From Arthrobacter sp. MYb23 (GTDB lineage Bacteria; Actinomycetota; Actinomycetes; Actinomycetales; Micrococcaceae), in assembly GCF_002979775.1 (NCBI RefSeq), contig NZ_PCPR01000003.1, positions 1 through 64,000 of the forward strand: 64,000 nt of DNA, in the 5' to 3' direction. A program made the position numbers and the translations under genes. Under the pieces are notes generated by a model, which saw only the letters and a list, made by a program, of their open reading frames with translations, made no database searches and was not told the DNA's origin. The stretch's first letter is position 1; each line of letters opens with the position of its first letter. Shown here one piece after another: positions 32,733 through 41,121 of the stretch.

Positions 32733-34793
32733 CTAGACGACCGTCAGTGTCACCACTGAGTCTTCCGGTACCTCGGCATTCACAGGATTCTGGTCGCGGA
32801 CGGTGCCGAAGAACCCGCCCAGGACTTTATTCACCTCAACTTTGAAACCCAGTTTTTTCAACTCCCTTTCAGCTTCGGCGGCCTGCTTGCCGATGAAACT
32901 GGGGACCTTCACCAACTTGGGTCCCTTGGACACCGTGAGCGTCACAGCTTCGCCCCGGATAAGCGTGCCGTTGGCCGGCAGCTGGGAGACGACAGCGCCC
33001 TTGGGAACCGTCTTGTCATTGACCGTCTCCGGAGCGATCACGGCCTTCAGACCGGCGTCCTGGAGCGCCTTCACTGCGGCATCCTGCGCCAGTCCACGTA
33101 CGTCGGGAACAGGGATGGGCTGGGGCCCCTTGGAGACCACCAGCGATACCGGGGTGCCATGCCTGACTTCGGTGCCTTTGGCCGGGTCCTGGGAAATCAC
33201 GACGCCGGCCGGAACCTTTTCGTCGAAAGCTTGCGTGACGTTGCCTAGAGCCATCTCGGCTGCATTCAAGGCAATCTTGGCTTCGTCCAAAGTGCCACCG
33301 GCTAAACCGGACAAGGGGAAAAGCTGGGCGCCCTTGGAAACGAAAAGTGTGATGGGCTGGAACTTCCGGACTTCGGCGCCGGATTCGGGTTCGGTCCCAA
33401 CGGCCAGCCCTGCAAGGATGTCGTCGTCGAAAACGTCCTGCGGTTCAGAGTTGAAACCGGCAGTGCGGAGAAGCTGCTGGGCTTCGGCAACGGTTTTGTT
33501 CTTGACGTCGGGCACGGTCCCCGGGGATCCGGGGCCCATCCCGAAGAACCAACCAGCCGATGCCGCAAGTGTGGCCAGGAGAACGATCACGATGGTCCAG
33601 ATGATGCCACGGCGGCGGGGGTTCCCCTCGCGTAGCGGGCGACTCGGCGTTGCTGCGGCCCGGGCGCGGTCCTTGCTCTCCTGCCGTTCAAGTCTTTTCA
33701 GTTCCCGCTTGCCGGGCTGGCGCGTGTCCTGATTCACGGGAGCAACGGCGGCGCTTTGCGGCCTGCCTGGACCACCCGCAGCCATGATGGTGGTGGGGTT
33801 GCTCTGCTGGGAGATCAGTTCCGTAGGCGACGCTGCTGTGGCCAGGGCTTCGGTGGGGTTGGCATCCGGACTGCCAGGTTCGGTGGTTGCCGCACCAGCC
33901 AAGGAAGAACCTGCCGGCCGGGAGGATGCTTGTTTGCGGTCCAATTCCTCGTCCGTCAGGGTGGTGCGTATGTGGCGGAGTTCGGTCAGCAGCGCAGCGC
34001 CATCCACCGGCCTGTTCTCCGCGTCCACCGCAGTGCACCACTGCACCAGTTCATCAAGATCCTCTGCCAGGCCTGGAGCAGCATCCGAGGGGCGTCCCAC
34101 CACGGCATTGACGTGCTGGTAGGCAACCTGGATGGGGGAGTCTCCCGCGTAGGGCTGTTTGCCCGTCAACATTTCGTAGAGCATGATGCCGGCTGAGTAA
34201 ATGTCGCTGCGGGCATCTGCGGGCTGGCCGAGGACAAGCTCGGGAGCCAAATAAGCCACTGTGCCTATCAGGGCGCCGGTGCTGGTGTTGGCAGAGATGG
34301 CCCTGGCCAGGCCGAAGTCTCCCACTTTGATGCGTCCGTCGTCAGCTATGAGGACGTTCTCAGGCTTGACGTCGCGATGAATCAGACCTGAGCGGTGCGC
34401 GGCAGCCAGACCCTCTATCACGGGATCGATCAAGGCCAAGGCAAGGCGTGGGGGCAACGGGCCCTGCTCGCTCAGGGTGTCACGAAGGGTGTGACCTTTG
34501 ACGTACTCCATGACCAGGTAGGCAACAGGGCCGTCCTCGCCTTGGTCGAGCACGCCTACGATGTGCGGGTGTGAGAGACTCGCGGCCGCTTTGGCTTCGC
34601 GGCTTAGACGCTCCAGGAATGTGGGGTCGTTGGCCAAATGCGGGTGCAGGACTTTGAGGGCCACGTCGCGCTCCAGGCGCTGGTCCGTGGCCAGGTAAAC
34701 AGTGGACATTCCGCCCCTCGCCAGGCGGGAACGGACCGTGTACCGGCCGTCCACGGTGGTTCCGATGAGGTGGTCCTTCGTTTCTTGCACCAT
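32733..34793 (-). CDS. pknL: PASTA-domain Ser/Thr protein kinase PknL
   Basis: This 686-residue receptor kinase has a full kinase domain (about 17-275): GGMSTVYLA glycine loop, Lys47 in VALKVL, catalytic Asp141 in HRDVKPENVL, DFG at 159-161 and a Thr-rich activation loop before YLAPE. A Pro/Thr/Ala linker leads to one membrane helix (about 397-417) and four extracellular PASTA repeats that should bind peptidoglycan or lipid II. Position next to aroG, with an Rv2175c homologue nearby, identifies it as PknL. The mycobacterial PknL lacks PASTA repeats; corynebacterial PknL has them. Confidence 0.9.
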   Translation of the reverse strand: MVQETKDHLIGTTVDGRYTVRSRLARGGMSTVYLATDQRLERDVALKVLHPHLANDPTFLERLSREAKAAASLSHPHIVGVLDQGEDGPVAYLVMEYVKGHTLRDTLSEQGPLPPRLALALIDPVIEGLAAAHRSGLIHRDVKPENVLIADDGRIKVGDFGLARAISANTSTGALIGTVAYLAPELVLGQPADARSDIYSAGIMLYEMLTGKQPYAGDSPIQVAYQHVNAVVGRPSDAAPGLAEDLDELVQWCTAVDAENRPVDGAALLTELRHIRTTLTDEELDRKQASSRPAGSSLAGAATTEPGSPDANPTEALATAASPTELISQQSNPTTIMAAGGPGRPQSAAVAPVNQDTRQPGKRELKRLERQESKDRARAAATPSRPLREGNPRRRGIIWTIVIVLLATLAASAGWFFGMGPGSPGTVPDVKNKTVAEAQQLLRTAGFNSEPQDVFDDDILAGLAVGTEPESGAEVRKFQPITLFVSKGAQLFPLSGLAGGTLDEAKIALNAAEMALGNVTQAFDEKVPAGVVISQDPAKGTEVRHGTPVSLVVSKGPQPIPVPDVRGLAQDAAVKALQDAGLKAVIAPETVNDKTVPKGAVVSQLPANGTLIRGEAVTLTVSKGPKLVKVPSFIGKQAAEAERELKKLGFKVEVNKVLGGFFGTVRDQNPVNAEVPEDSVVTLTVV

Positions 34794-34868
34794 ACGATCC
34801 TAAACGAGGCAGGGAAGGGGCCCGAATCCACGCGGGATGCGGGCCCCTTCCGAGGTGCAGCTGAAGGC

Positions 34869-36224
34869 CTAGCCGAAGGTGCGCTGGCGTGCCTTGATCG
34901 ATTCGACGTAGCGCTTGGTGTCGTCGTACATGCCGTACTTGCTGACGGAATACTGGCCTTGGTAGTACCCGGCGATTGCCGTGTCCAGGTCCTTGCTGGT
35001 GGCGATCAGCGTCCGAATGATGGCCACACCTGCCGTGGCATTGTCATAGGGGTCCAGGAGGTTGAGCTTGCGGCCCACCAGATCGGAAGCCCACTGTCCG
35101 GAAGAGGGGATGACCTGCATGGTGCCGATGGCATTGGCAGGGGAGACGGCGCGCTGGTCGAAGCCGGACTCCTGCTCGGCGAAGGCCAAAGCCAGGGACG
35201 GGCTCACTCCCATGCGCCGGGCGGTGTCCGCCACGATGCTCTTCATTTCGGCGCGGCTGGGCACCGGTGAAGCGTTGAGCAGGGCCTTGTTCTCGTTGGC
35301 GGAGCTGACAACTGCCGGCGGGTACGTGAAGCCGAGGAACGTGCTGGGAACCAACGGCTTGGTCTCGCCAACCGGCTGCAGGCCGGCGCCGGGGATGGTG
35401 AGCTTCTGGCCCGGGTAGATGACCGTGGTGGCCGTGACGTTGTTATTGGCGGCCATCAACGCAGCGAGCGAAACCCCGTGGCGGGAAGCAATGGAACTTA
35501 GGGTGTCGCCTGCCTTGATGGTGTAGGAGCCCGTGCCGGCCAAAGGGGCAGGTGCCGGCGCCGGGGCGGCCGGCGCTGTGGGTGCTGATGGCGCGGATCC
35601 ACCACTGACCTTGATCTTCTGGCCGGGATAGATGATGGAGCTTCCGTTCAGCCCGTTCCAGCTGAAGATGCTGGACAACGGTACGCCGTGCTTGGCTGCA
35701 ATGGCGCCCAGGGTATCTCCGGGGACCACGGTGTAGACGCTTGCGCTGCTGGGGGCGCTCGGTGCACTGGGGGCAGCGGGTGCTGCCGGGGCTGGCTTCG
35801 CCGGTGCTGCCGGGGCTGTGCCCGTGAGTTTGATGGTCTGACCCGGGTAGATCAGGGTGGTGGCAGAAAGCTTGTTCAGCTGAAGAACTGCCGTTGTGTC
35901 CAGGTTGAAGCGGCGCGCGATGGCGCTGATGGTGTCCCCGCGGACAATCGTGTAGCTGTCCGGTACGGACGGAGCCATGGGGCGCAGAGTGGTAGGAATG
36001 GTGGCTGCCACCGCATTGGCAGGAATGACAGAGCCCACGTTCACTGCTTGTGCCTTCATGGCCGCGGCGAGCGTGGCGGGGATCTTTCGCGGCTGCGGTG
36101 CCGGTGTTGCCATGGAGGGTTGGGCCAGGGCAAGCGAGGACAAAACCACGGCGGGAAGCGCAGCCGTGGTTGCCGCGATAACCGGCATGCTCATGGTTCG
36201 TTTCGGCGAACGGGGCGTCGTCAT
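34869..36224 (-). CDS. Secreted LysM lytic transglycosylase
   Basis: This roughly 451-residue protein has a signal peptide (KRTMSMPVIAATTAALPAVV, ending near ALAQPSMATPA). Three LysM repeats follow (SYTIVRGDTISAIARRFNL, VYTVVPGDTLGAIAAKHGV, SYTIKAGDTLSSIASRHGV), separated by Pro/Ala linkers. A C-terminal SLT-type transglycosylase domain has the catalytic Glu in FAEQESGFD and the AIGTMQVIP motif. It should bind and cleave peptidoglycan outside the cell. The ATG at 36224 has GAGGAC at better spacing than the ATG at 36239. The 258-base gap upstream is AT-rich for this genome and must hold its promoter. Confidence 0.88.
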   Translation of the reverse strand: MTTPRSPKRTMSMPVIAATTAALPAVVLSSLALAQPSMATPAPQPRKIPATLAAAMKAQAVNVGSVIPANAVAATIPTTLRPMAPSVPDSYTIVRGDTISAIARRFNLDTTAVLQLNKLSATTLIYPGQTIKLTGTAPAAPAKPAPAAPAAPSAPSAPSSASVYTVVPGDTLGAIAAKHGVPLSSIFSWNGLNGSSIIYPGQKIKVSGGSAPSAPTAPAAPAPAPAPLAGTGSYTIKAGDTLSSIASRHGVSLAALMAANNNVTATTVIYPGQKLTIPGAGLQPVGETKPLVPSTFLGFTYPPAVVSSANENKALLNASPVPSRAEMKSIVADTARRMGVSPSLALAFAEQESGFDQRAVSPANAIGTMQVIPSSGQWASDLVGRKLNLLDPYDNATAGVAIIRTLIATSKDLDTAIAGYYQGQYSVSKYGMYDDTKRYVESIKARQRTFG

Positions 36225-36482
36225 GGAATGTGTCCTCATCTCAAACAGCGGGGGCGATTGTTAGCGCTGTTGTCAGTGTTACCAATGTTGCTGATGTTAT
36301 CAATGATGCAAATGTGATCAGTGTGAATCTCTCACACTTAGTCGATCAACACAACAATTCCTGTCAAACCCAACAAATAGGCACAATTGATGCGGACAAA
36401 GAGGCCATTGAAATGAGGCCCGGAGGAACCGGCCCCGGACTTCGGCTAGGCGTGGGGCGGGGCGGCGTGGCAACCTTGTTCC

Positions 36483-36836
36483 GTGAGTAATGTAGAAAGC
36501 CTTGTTTCCGACTGGCTGCCGCTGCCGGATGTCGCCGAACTTTTGGAAGTTTCCATCACCAAAGTCCACGGACTTCTGGACGAGCGTGCGCTTGTCGCCA
36601 TCAGGCAGGGAGCGCGGAACATCCGCTCAATCCCGGCCCTCTTTGTCCAGGACGGACATGTTGTAGACAGCTTGAAGGGAACCATTGCGGTTCTCGGCGA
36701 TGCCGGTTACAGCGACGAAGAATTGATTGTCTGGCTTTTCACCCCGGACGAGTCACTGCGGGGGCGTCCCATTGACGCCCTGCGCGAGGGGCGTAAGACG
36801 GAGATCAGGCGTCGCGCCCAGTCTTTGGCCTGGTAA
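36483..36836 (+). CDS. Small winged-helix DNA-binding protein, Rv2175c-like
   Basis: This 117-residue protein resembles Rv2175c of M. tuberculosis, a DNA-binding substrate of PknL. The N-terminal helix-turn-helix is WLPLPDVAELLEVSITKVHG (about residues 11-30), and a small C-terminal helical domain (GYSDEELIVWLFTPDESL) follows. It is transcribed toward the right from an AT-rich gap, divergent from the LysM gene. Its presence beside pknL supports both calls. Regulated genes are unknown. Confidence 0.84.
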   Translation: MSNVESLVSDWLPLPDVAELLEVSITKVHGLLDERALVAIRQGARNIRSIPALFVQDGHVVDSLKGTIAVLGDAGYSDEELIVWLFTPDESLRGRPIDALREGRKTEIRRRAQSLAW

Positions 36837-36895
36837 CGTCCCTGGCTTAATAAAAGCGCCTCCAGCGGGAGGCCGCGGAGAACTTAAAAAACGCG

Positions 36896-36924
36896 GACGA
36901 CGGCGGTGACTCACCGCCGTCGTC
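36896..36924 (+). terminator. Hairpin after the Rv2175c-like gene
   Basis: GACGACGGCGGTG pairs perfectly with CACCGCCGTCGTC around a three-base loop. A weaker hairpin (GCCTCC/GGAGGC) lies at 36859-36873. Neither has a T-tract. Confidence 0.6.
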
Positions 36925-36971
36925 GTCGCAGGTGCTCCAGGGGCCGGAATAATCTCTCTGGCACGCTACAC

Positions 36972-37010
36972 AAGGGCTAAGGGCTAAGGGCTAAGGGCTA
37001 AGGGCTAAGG
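36972..37010 (+). repeat. Heptamer tandem repeat AAGGGCT
   Basis: Five perfect copies of AAGGGCT plus AAGG lie in the 192-base gap between the convergent Rv2175c-like and polyprenyl synthase genes. The heptamer unit is non-coding in any gene called here. Confidence 0.92.
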
Positions 37011-37028
37011 CAGGCCTGGGCCCCAGGT

Positions 37029-38123
37029 TCAGGCCGCCCGGCTGACAGCGGCTTCCGCCAGGTGACGCAATGCCACCAGTGGCAGCTCCTCAAGGGAAAG
37101 GCGTTCAAGAGCGTCAAACGCTCTGTTGCTTAGCTCGCCGATCAAAGACTCCGTGGCTTCCAAAGCGCCGCACTCAATGATGATGCGCCGTATTTCAGCT
37201 ACCTCATCCTCCGCCAGGAGGGGGTTCCCCAGCATCTGGTCCAAGTAATCTGCCTCGGCCCGGGGTGCTTGATTAATGGCAAACCCCACCAATACCGTTC
37301 GCTTGCCTTCCCTAAGATCATCCCCTGCGGGCTTTCCGGTGGTTTCCGGATCCCCAAAGACACCCAGGACGTCATCCCGCATCTGGAATGCCTCGCCCAG
37401 CGGCAAGGAGAATTCCGAGTAGCCCTGCATCAGGGCGGCGGATGCACCGGCCAGTGCGCCACCCAACGCCAGCGGGTGCTCGGTGGAGTACTTGGCGGAT
37501 TTGTATCGGATGATGGATTTTGCCCGGGCCACAGATCCGGCCCGGTCACGTACGGGGCCAGCTACTTCTTCCAGGATGTCGAGGTACTGACCGGCCATCA
37601 CTTCTGCGCGCATCACGTTGAAGATGCGCCGTGCAGGGCTTCCCGCTGCTGCCCGGGGGCCGATTTCCGTAAAGGACTCCTCGCTGAAGGAGAGGCAGAG
37701 ATCGCCGGTCAGGATGGCTGCCGCATCCCCAAAACGCCCGCTGTCCAAAGCCCAACCATTCACTTCATGGAGCTGGCTGAAGCGCTTGTGCACGCTTGGA
37801 CCCCCGCGGCGGGTGTCCGAGCGGTCAATAATGTCATCGTGGATCAGGGCGGCTGCCTGGAAGAGCTCGAGAGCGCACCCGGCGGTGACGATGTCCAGGT
37901 TGTCGGCAGGGCCTCCGGCACCTCTCCAGCCCCAGTAGCACATCAGTGCCCGAAGGCGTTTACCGCCCGTGACAAGATGCGAGATCGATCCAATGAGCGG
38001 CTCAACGTCCGGAGACACAGAAGCCATGAGTTCCTGTTGCGCGGACAAGAACCCGTTCAATTTGCCGGCGACACCGCCAATGAACTGTGCCTGCTCCGAG
38101 CTAACGAGTGCATCGGCAGTCAC
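37029..38123 (-). CDS. Polyprenyl diphosphate synthase (IdsA2-like)
   Basis: This 364-residue trans-prenyltransferase has both Asp-rich motifs: DDIIDRSDTRRG (first, about residue 95) and MRDDVLGVFGDPE (second, about residue 248), plus GGKRLRALM. It extends isopentenyl diphosphate chains to geranylgeranyl or longer diphosphates for quinone, carotenoid or carrier-lipid synthesis. The GTG at 38123 overlaps the upstream lipoprotein stop by four bases. The location matches idsA2 near pknL in M. tuberculosis. The chain length made is uncertain. Confidence 0.88.
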   Translation of the reverse strand: MTADALVSSEQAQFIGGVAGKLNGFLSAQQELMASVSPDVEPLIGSISHLVTGGKRLRALMCYWGWRGAGGPADNLDIVTAGCALELFQAAALIHDDIIDRSDTRRGGPSVHKRFSQLHEVNGWALDSGRFGDAAAILTGDLCLSFSEESFTEIGPRAAAGSPARRIFNVMRAEVMAGQYLDILEEVAGPVRDRAGSVARAKSIIRYKSAKYSTEHPLALGGALAGASAALMQGYSEFSLPLGEAFQMRDDVLGVFGDPETTGKPAGDDLREGKRTVLVGFAINQAPRAEADYLDQMLGNPLLAEDEVAEIRRIIIECGALEATESLIGELSNRAFDALERLSLEELPLVALRHLAEAAVSRAA

Positions 38124-38698
38124 TTGACGGACCCGGCCGCCACGTTCGCTCCGATAGTGAACGTTGAGACGCCTTCCTTTTGCCTGACCGAAACATTCAC
38201 CGTTTCACCGTCACCACGGATGAAGTCCAAGGAAGTGACATTCCCAACAGCGGATGGTCCCGGGACGAGTTTGAAGCCCTGGGCCTCCATGGAGGTCTTG
38301 TAGTAGTCCACAACCCCCTCTGGTGGGGCTTTGACGGTTCCGACGAGAGCAACGGTGGCTACTGCTGCGCTTTTGTCCACACTGCTTGAACGAATGGACG
38401 TGTTGGGCATAACGGGTATGAGCTGCGCAGGAAAACCAGGGACCAGTGCATTTACCGTGGCAGTGGCATCGGGTGCCGGAGCGGGTGTTTCGGTGAACGT
38501 GGTGGTTTCAGGTGAGGCTGTGGAACCCGAAGCGGAGGACGATGGTGTTGGAGTCGCTTGGGTGGACGTCGAAGCAGTACCTGATGTGGACGGTGCTGCC
38601 GATCCGCCGGGCGATGGTGTGCACGCTGACGCCGCCAAAGCGACACTGACTGCGAGCAGGGCAAACCCTCGCGATTGAGGAGTTCCAAAGAGCTTCAC
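38120..38698 (-). CDS. Putative lipoprotein of unknown function
   Basis: This 192-residue protein has a signal peptide ending in a lipobox-like LAASAC (Cys near residue 26), so it should be lipid-anchored outside the membrane. A Ser/Thr/Pro-rich linker of about 50 residues follows. A C-terminal domain of about 110 residues contains VDKSAAVATVALVGTVKAPP and DYYKTSMEAQGFKLV. I do not recognise the domain. The GTG start has AGGAAGGA upstream. It is coupled to the polyprenyl synthase gene by a four-base overlap. Confidence 0.78.
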   Translation of the reverse strand: MKLFGTPQSRGFALLAVSVALAASACTPSPGGSAAPSTSGTASTSTQATPTPSSSASGSTASPETTTFTETPAPAPDATATVNALVPGFPAQLIPVMPNTSIRSSSVDKSAAVATVALVGTVKAPPEGVVDYYKTSMEAQGFKLVPGPSAVGNVTSLDFIRGDGETVNVSVRQKEGVSTFTIGANVAAGSVK

Positions 38699-38746
38699 AG
38701 GGTATCCTTCCTGGGGCTGAGCCGGACTTTGCCTCCAGTTTAGTCA

Positions 38747-40033
38747 GTGGCCGGGCATAGTATTGCCGATGTGAGGCAGGAAGCATTCGGTGGCGCTCAA
38801 AGCGCAGGCAGCAAGCCGCCCCGCAGTGCCGTTGATGCGCTGCGGGAAATGCGGCGAACCAGCATACTTCACGTGGATATGGACGCCTTCTTCGTCTCCG
38901 TGGAGCTGCGCAGCCGCCCCGAACTCCGAGGCAAGCCGGTCATTGTCGGATTCCCGGCGGAGCGGTCCGTGGTGCTCTCCGCTTCCTACGAGGCCCGGGC
39001 CACAGGCGTGAAGTCCGCCATGCCGATGTCCATAGCCATGAGGCGGTGTCCATCGGCCGTGATCATCAACCCACGGCACAAAGAGTATTATGAGGTCTCC
39101 GCCCGGCTGATGGAGATTTTTGCCTCTATTACCGACCTCGTTGAGCCGTTGAGCGTGGACGAGGCCTTCCTGGATGTGAGCGGCGCAATTCGTCGTCTGG
39201 GCTCACCGATGGACATCGGCCACCTCATTCGCCGCCGGGTTCAGTCGGAACTTGGCATTACGGCATCCGTAGGGATCGCCAGCACCAAATTTGTGGCCAA
39301 GATCGCATCAACAAGGTGCAAACCTGATGGCATTCTCCAGATCGATGCCGAGGACTCCGTCCCTTACCTCCACACTCTTCCGGTAGGCGCCTTGTGGGGG
39401 GTTGGCGGAAAGACGGCCGAAGTCTTGTCCCGTCTGGGCATCCGTACCGTTGCCGACGTCGCAGCAACGCCGCTGGCATCGCTCAAAAAGGTCCTGGGAG
39501 CAAGCGGTGAACATGTTCACCGCTTGTCCATGGGTATTGACCCGCGGCCTGTAACTCCAGCCAGGCTTGAGAAAAGCATCGGGGCGGAGGAGACGTTCTC
39601 CATCGATACAGGGGACGAAGCATTACTGCACAGGGAACTGCTGCGTCTCTCGCACCGTACCGCCATCCGGCTCAGGAGCTCAGGCATGCTGGCCAGGACT
39701 GTGGCATTGAAGCTGCGGTACTCGGACTTCTCAGCAGTCACACGAAGCCGCACGGTTCAGACTCCCGTGGACAGCGCGCAATTGATCTACCAGGTGGCCG
39801 TGCAACTCCTTGAATCCTTGGGCAGCCGATCCATGAGCGTCCGGTTGGTGGGGGTGCGGGCCGAACAATTGGAACCAGCTGGCCAGACGTCCCTGCAATT
39901 GAGCCTTGATCGGCGGGACGATAACTGGCGGGCGGCGGAACAGGCGCTGGACCGGGTCTCCGAGCGTTTCGGGTCCAAAACGCTCCTTCCAGCGCGGTTG
40001 CTGGAGCCCGGGAAGCCCGCAACGGACACCTGA
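38747..40033 (+). CDS. dinB: DNA polymerase IV (DinB, Y-family)
   Basis: This Y-family translesion polymerase has LHVDMDAFFVSVE and SVDEAFLDVSG with the metal-binding acidic residues. The thumb helix-hairpin-helix region (LWGVGGKTAEVLSRLGI) and a little-finger domain follow. No clear C-terminal beta-clamp motif was identified by eye. The start is uncertain: the ATG at 38747 gives 428 residues, a GTG at 38771 is possible, and an ATG at 38849 would begin six residues before the conserved core. It is divergent from the lipoprotein gene. I did not find an obvious LexA box. Confidence 0.88.
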   Translation: MAGHSIADVRQEAFGGAQSAGSKPPRSAVDALREMRRTSILHVDMDAFFVSVELRSRPELRGKPVIVGFPAERSVVLSASYEARATGVKSAMPMSIAMRRCPSAVIINPRHKEYYEVSARLMEIFASITDLVEPLSVDEAFLDVSGAIRRLGSPMDIGHLIRRRVQSELGITASVGIASTKFVAKIASTRCKPDGILQIDAEDSVPYLHTLPVGALWGVGGKTAEVLSRLGIRTVADVAATPLASLKKVLGASGEHVHRLSMGIDPRPVTPARLEKSIGAEETFSIDTGDEALLHRELLRLSHRTAIRLRSSGMLARTVALKLRYSDFSAVTRSRTVQTPVDSAQLIYQVAVQLLESLGSRSMSVRLVGVRAEQLEPAGQTSLQLSLDRRDDNWRAAEQALDRVSERFGSKTLLPARLLEPGKPATDT

Positions 40034-40118
40034 CGCGCACACGGTTTCCCGCCAGGGCTCAGGGCGTCTTTCAGAACGGCGTCGGACAAACTATCCTATT
40101 TATTACAGAGATTTAGAT

Positions 40119-40249
40119 CGTCTGGACAAACTGTTTCCTGAACAGTCGGCCCCGAGATGCCCGCTGAACCAAGAGGGGATTTTTGGGGAACGATTTTCTT
40201 GGTCCGATCGTTTTGGAAACAGACGCACAGAAAGCGTTATGTCCAGACG
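40119..40249 (+). promoter_or_regulatory. Nested three-helix leader upstream of the DUF3040 gene
   Basis: Three perfect inverted pairs nest in order: CGTCTGGACA (40119-40128) with 40240-40249; CTGTTTCC (40131-40138) with 40215-40222; ACCAAGA (40168-40174) with 40197-40203. The fold would end 11 bases before the AAGGAGG site of the downstream gene. A direct repeat GGACAAACT occurs at 40084 and 40124. The region is AT-richer than its neighbours and holds no open frame. I do not recognise it as a known RNA family. Confidence 0.5.
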
Positions 40250-40272
40250 CTGGCTGACTAAAGGAGGTCGCG

Positions 40273-40641
40273 ATGCCCCTCTCGGAGCATGAACAGAAGC
40301 TGCTTGAGCAACTTGAAAAGCAACTTCATGAGGACGATCCGAAGTTCGCCAACACCATGGGTTCGGATCCCATCCGCAGCTGGTCTACCCGGCATGTGAT
40401 CATAGGTGTGCTTGGTGCCATTGCCGGCATCCTTCTCCTGCTCGTAGGAGTATCACTGCAGGCGATACCTGTGGGTGTCCTCGGTTTCGTCGTCATGGGT
40501 GCTGGCGTCTATTTCGCTACATTGCGTGGCGCGGCCTTCGGCAAAGCCAATAAAGGGAAACCCGGCAAGAGCAAACCCAAGAGTTCGTTCATGAGCAGCC
40601 TGGAAGAACGCTGGGACGAACGGCGTCGGGACGACCACTGA
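40273..40641 (+). CDS. DUF3040 membrane protein
   Basis: This 122-residue protein matches the actinobacterial DUF3040 family: the N-terminal MPLSEHEQKLLEQLEKQLHEDDPKFA, two membrane helices (about 42-62 and 66-86), and a basic tail. The function is unknown, but the gene lies just before the dcw cluster in many actinobacteria (Rv2169c-like). A strong AAGGAGG precedes the ATG. Its leader is unusually structured. Confidence 0.9.
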   Translation: MPLSEHEQKLLEQLEKQLHEDDPKFANTMGSDPIRSWSTRHVIIGVLGAIAGILLLLVGVSLQAIPVGVLGFVVMGAGVYFATLRGAAFGKANKGKPGKSKPKSSFMSSLEERWDERRRDDH

Positions 40642-40720
40642 CAGTCCACTTCGGATCAAATGGCCGGCAGCCCCGGCCCCTCCTGAGTCAACCATGCCCC
40701 TGAGGTTTCACGGGACATAA

Positions 40721-40748
40721 CGAAAGACCCGCGCTGCGGGTCTTTTCG
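40721..40748 (+). terminator. Terminator after the DUF3040 gene
   Basis: CGAAAGACCCGC pairs with GCGGGTCTTTTCG around a short loop, with a T-run in the 3' arm, about 80 bases after the stop codon. Confidence 0.82.
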
Positions 40749-40817
40749 CATTTAAGGGCAGGGATCCACCAGCGGGAAGTGCCTGTCATTTCACCCGTCA
40801 CTGGCCCACCTCCGGGT

Positions 40818-40833
40818 CCTCCACTTTCCACCC
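40818..40833 (-). promoter_or_regulatory. Distal MraZ-box-like repeat (minus strand)
   Basis: On the minus strand this reads GGGTGGAAAGTGGAGG, with the AAAGTGG core of MraZ boxes. It lies about 220 bases upstream of the promoter-proximal boxes and in the opposite orientation. Confidence 0.35.
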
Positions 40834-40940
40834 CTTTCCCCGCTTTCCCCTTCTTGTTCTGGATCGGGCCTGGCATTGCAGGCTCCGGAGCACGAAATCG
40901 GGGACCCTGCTGCGGACGAACCTGCCCTGTCGCATCGGCT

Positions 40941-40963
40941 CCTCCACTTTCCGCCACTACCCA
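40941..40963 (-). promoter_or_regulatory. Middle MraZ-box-like repeat (minus strand)
   Basis: On the minus strand two GTGG units are exactly 10 bases apart (GTGGCGGAAAGTGGAGG), preceded by TGGGTA. MraZ binds G-rich direct repeats with a 10-base period, so this inverted cluster fits the pattern. Confidence 0.4.
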
Positions 40964-40995
40964 AAAACCGCGTGATTTCAGGCCGGATGATTCTC

Positions 40996-41060
40996 AAAGT
41001 GGTGGAGAAACGCCATGCGGTGCGTTGACTGGGGGGCATTGTGGAGTAAAGTGGAGCACA
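40996..41060 (+). promoter_or_regulatory. mraZ promoter with MraZ boxes
   Basis: AAAGTGGTGGAGAAA (40996-41010) and the 10-base direct repeat GTGGAGTAAA-GTGGAGCACA (41041-41060) match MraZ-type boxes. TTGACT (41025-41030) with TAAAGT (41047-41052), 16 bases apart, is a plausible promoter that the second cluster overlaps. MraZ would thus repress its own dcw operon. Confidence 0.6.
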
Positions 41061-41121
41061 TAAGAGGGTAGTGGCAGTGTTGGGAATGTGCGGGCACCTT
41101 GATTGAGGGGCGGTGGGGCCA

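Larger units (their letters stand above)
40642..41121. other. 480-base gap before mraZ
   Basis: This is the longest non-coding stretch in the window. It holds a terminator near 40721-40748, a C/T-rich stretch (40805-40860), MraZ-box-like repeats on both strands and the mraZ promoter. No open frame in it looks like a gene. Confidence 0.7.

Noticed and set aside
36972..37010. CRISPR-like array
   Set aside because: The units are seven bases with no spacers and no cas genes are nearby.
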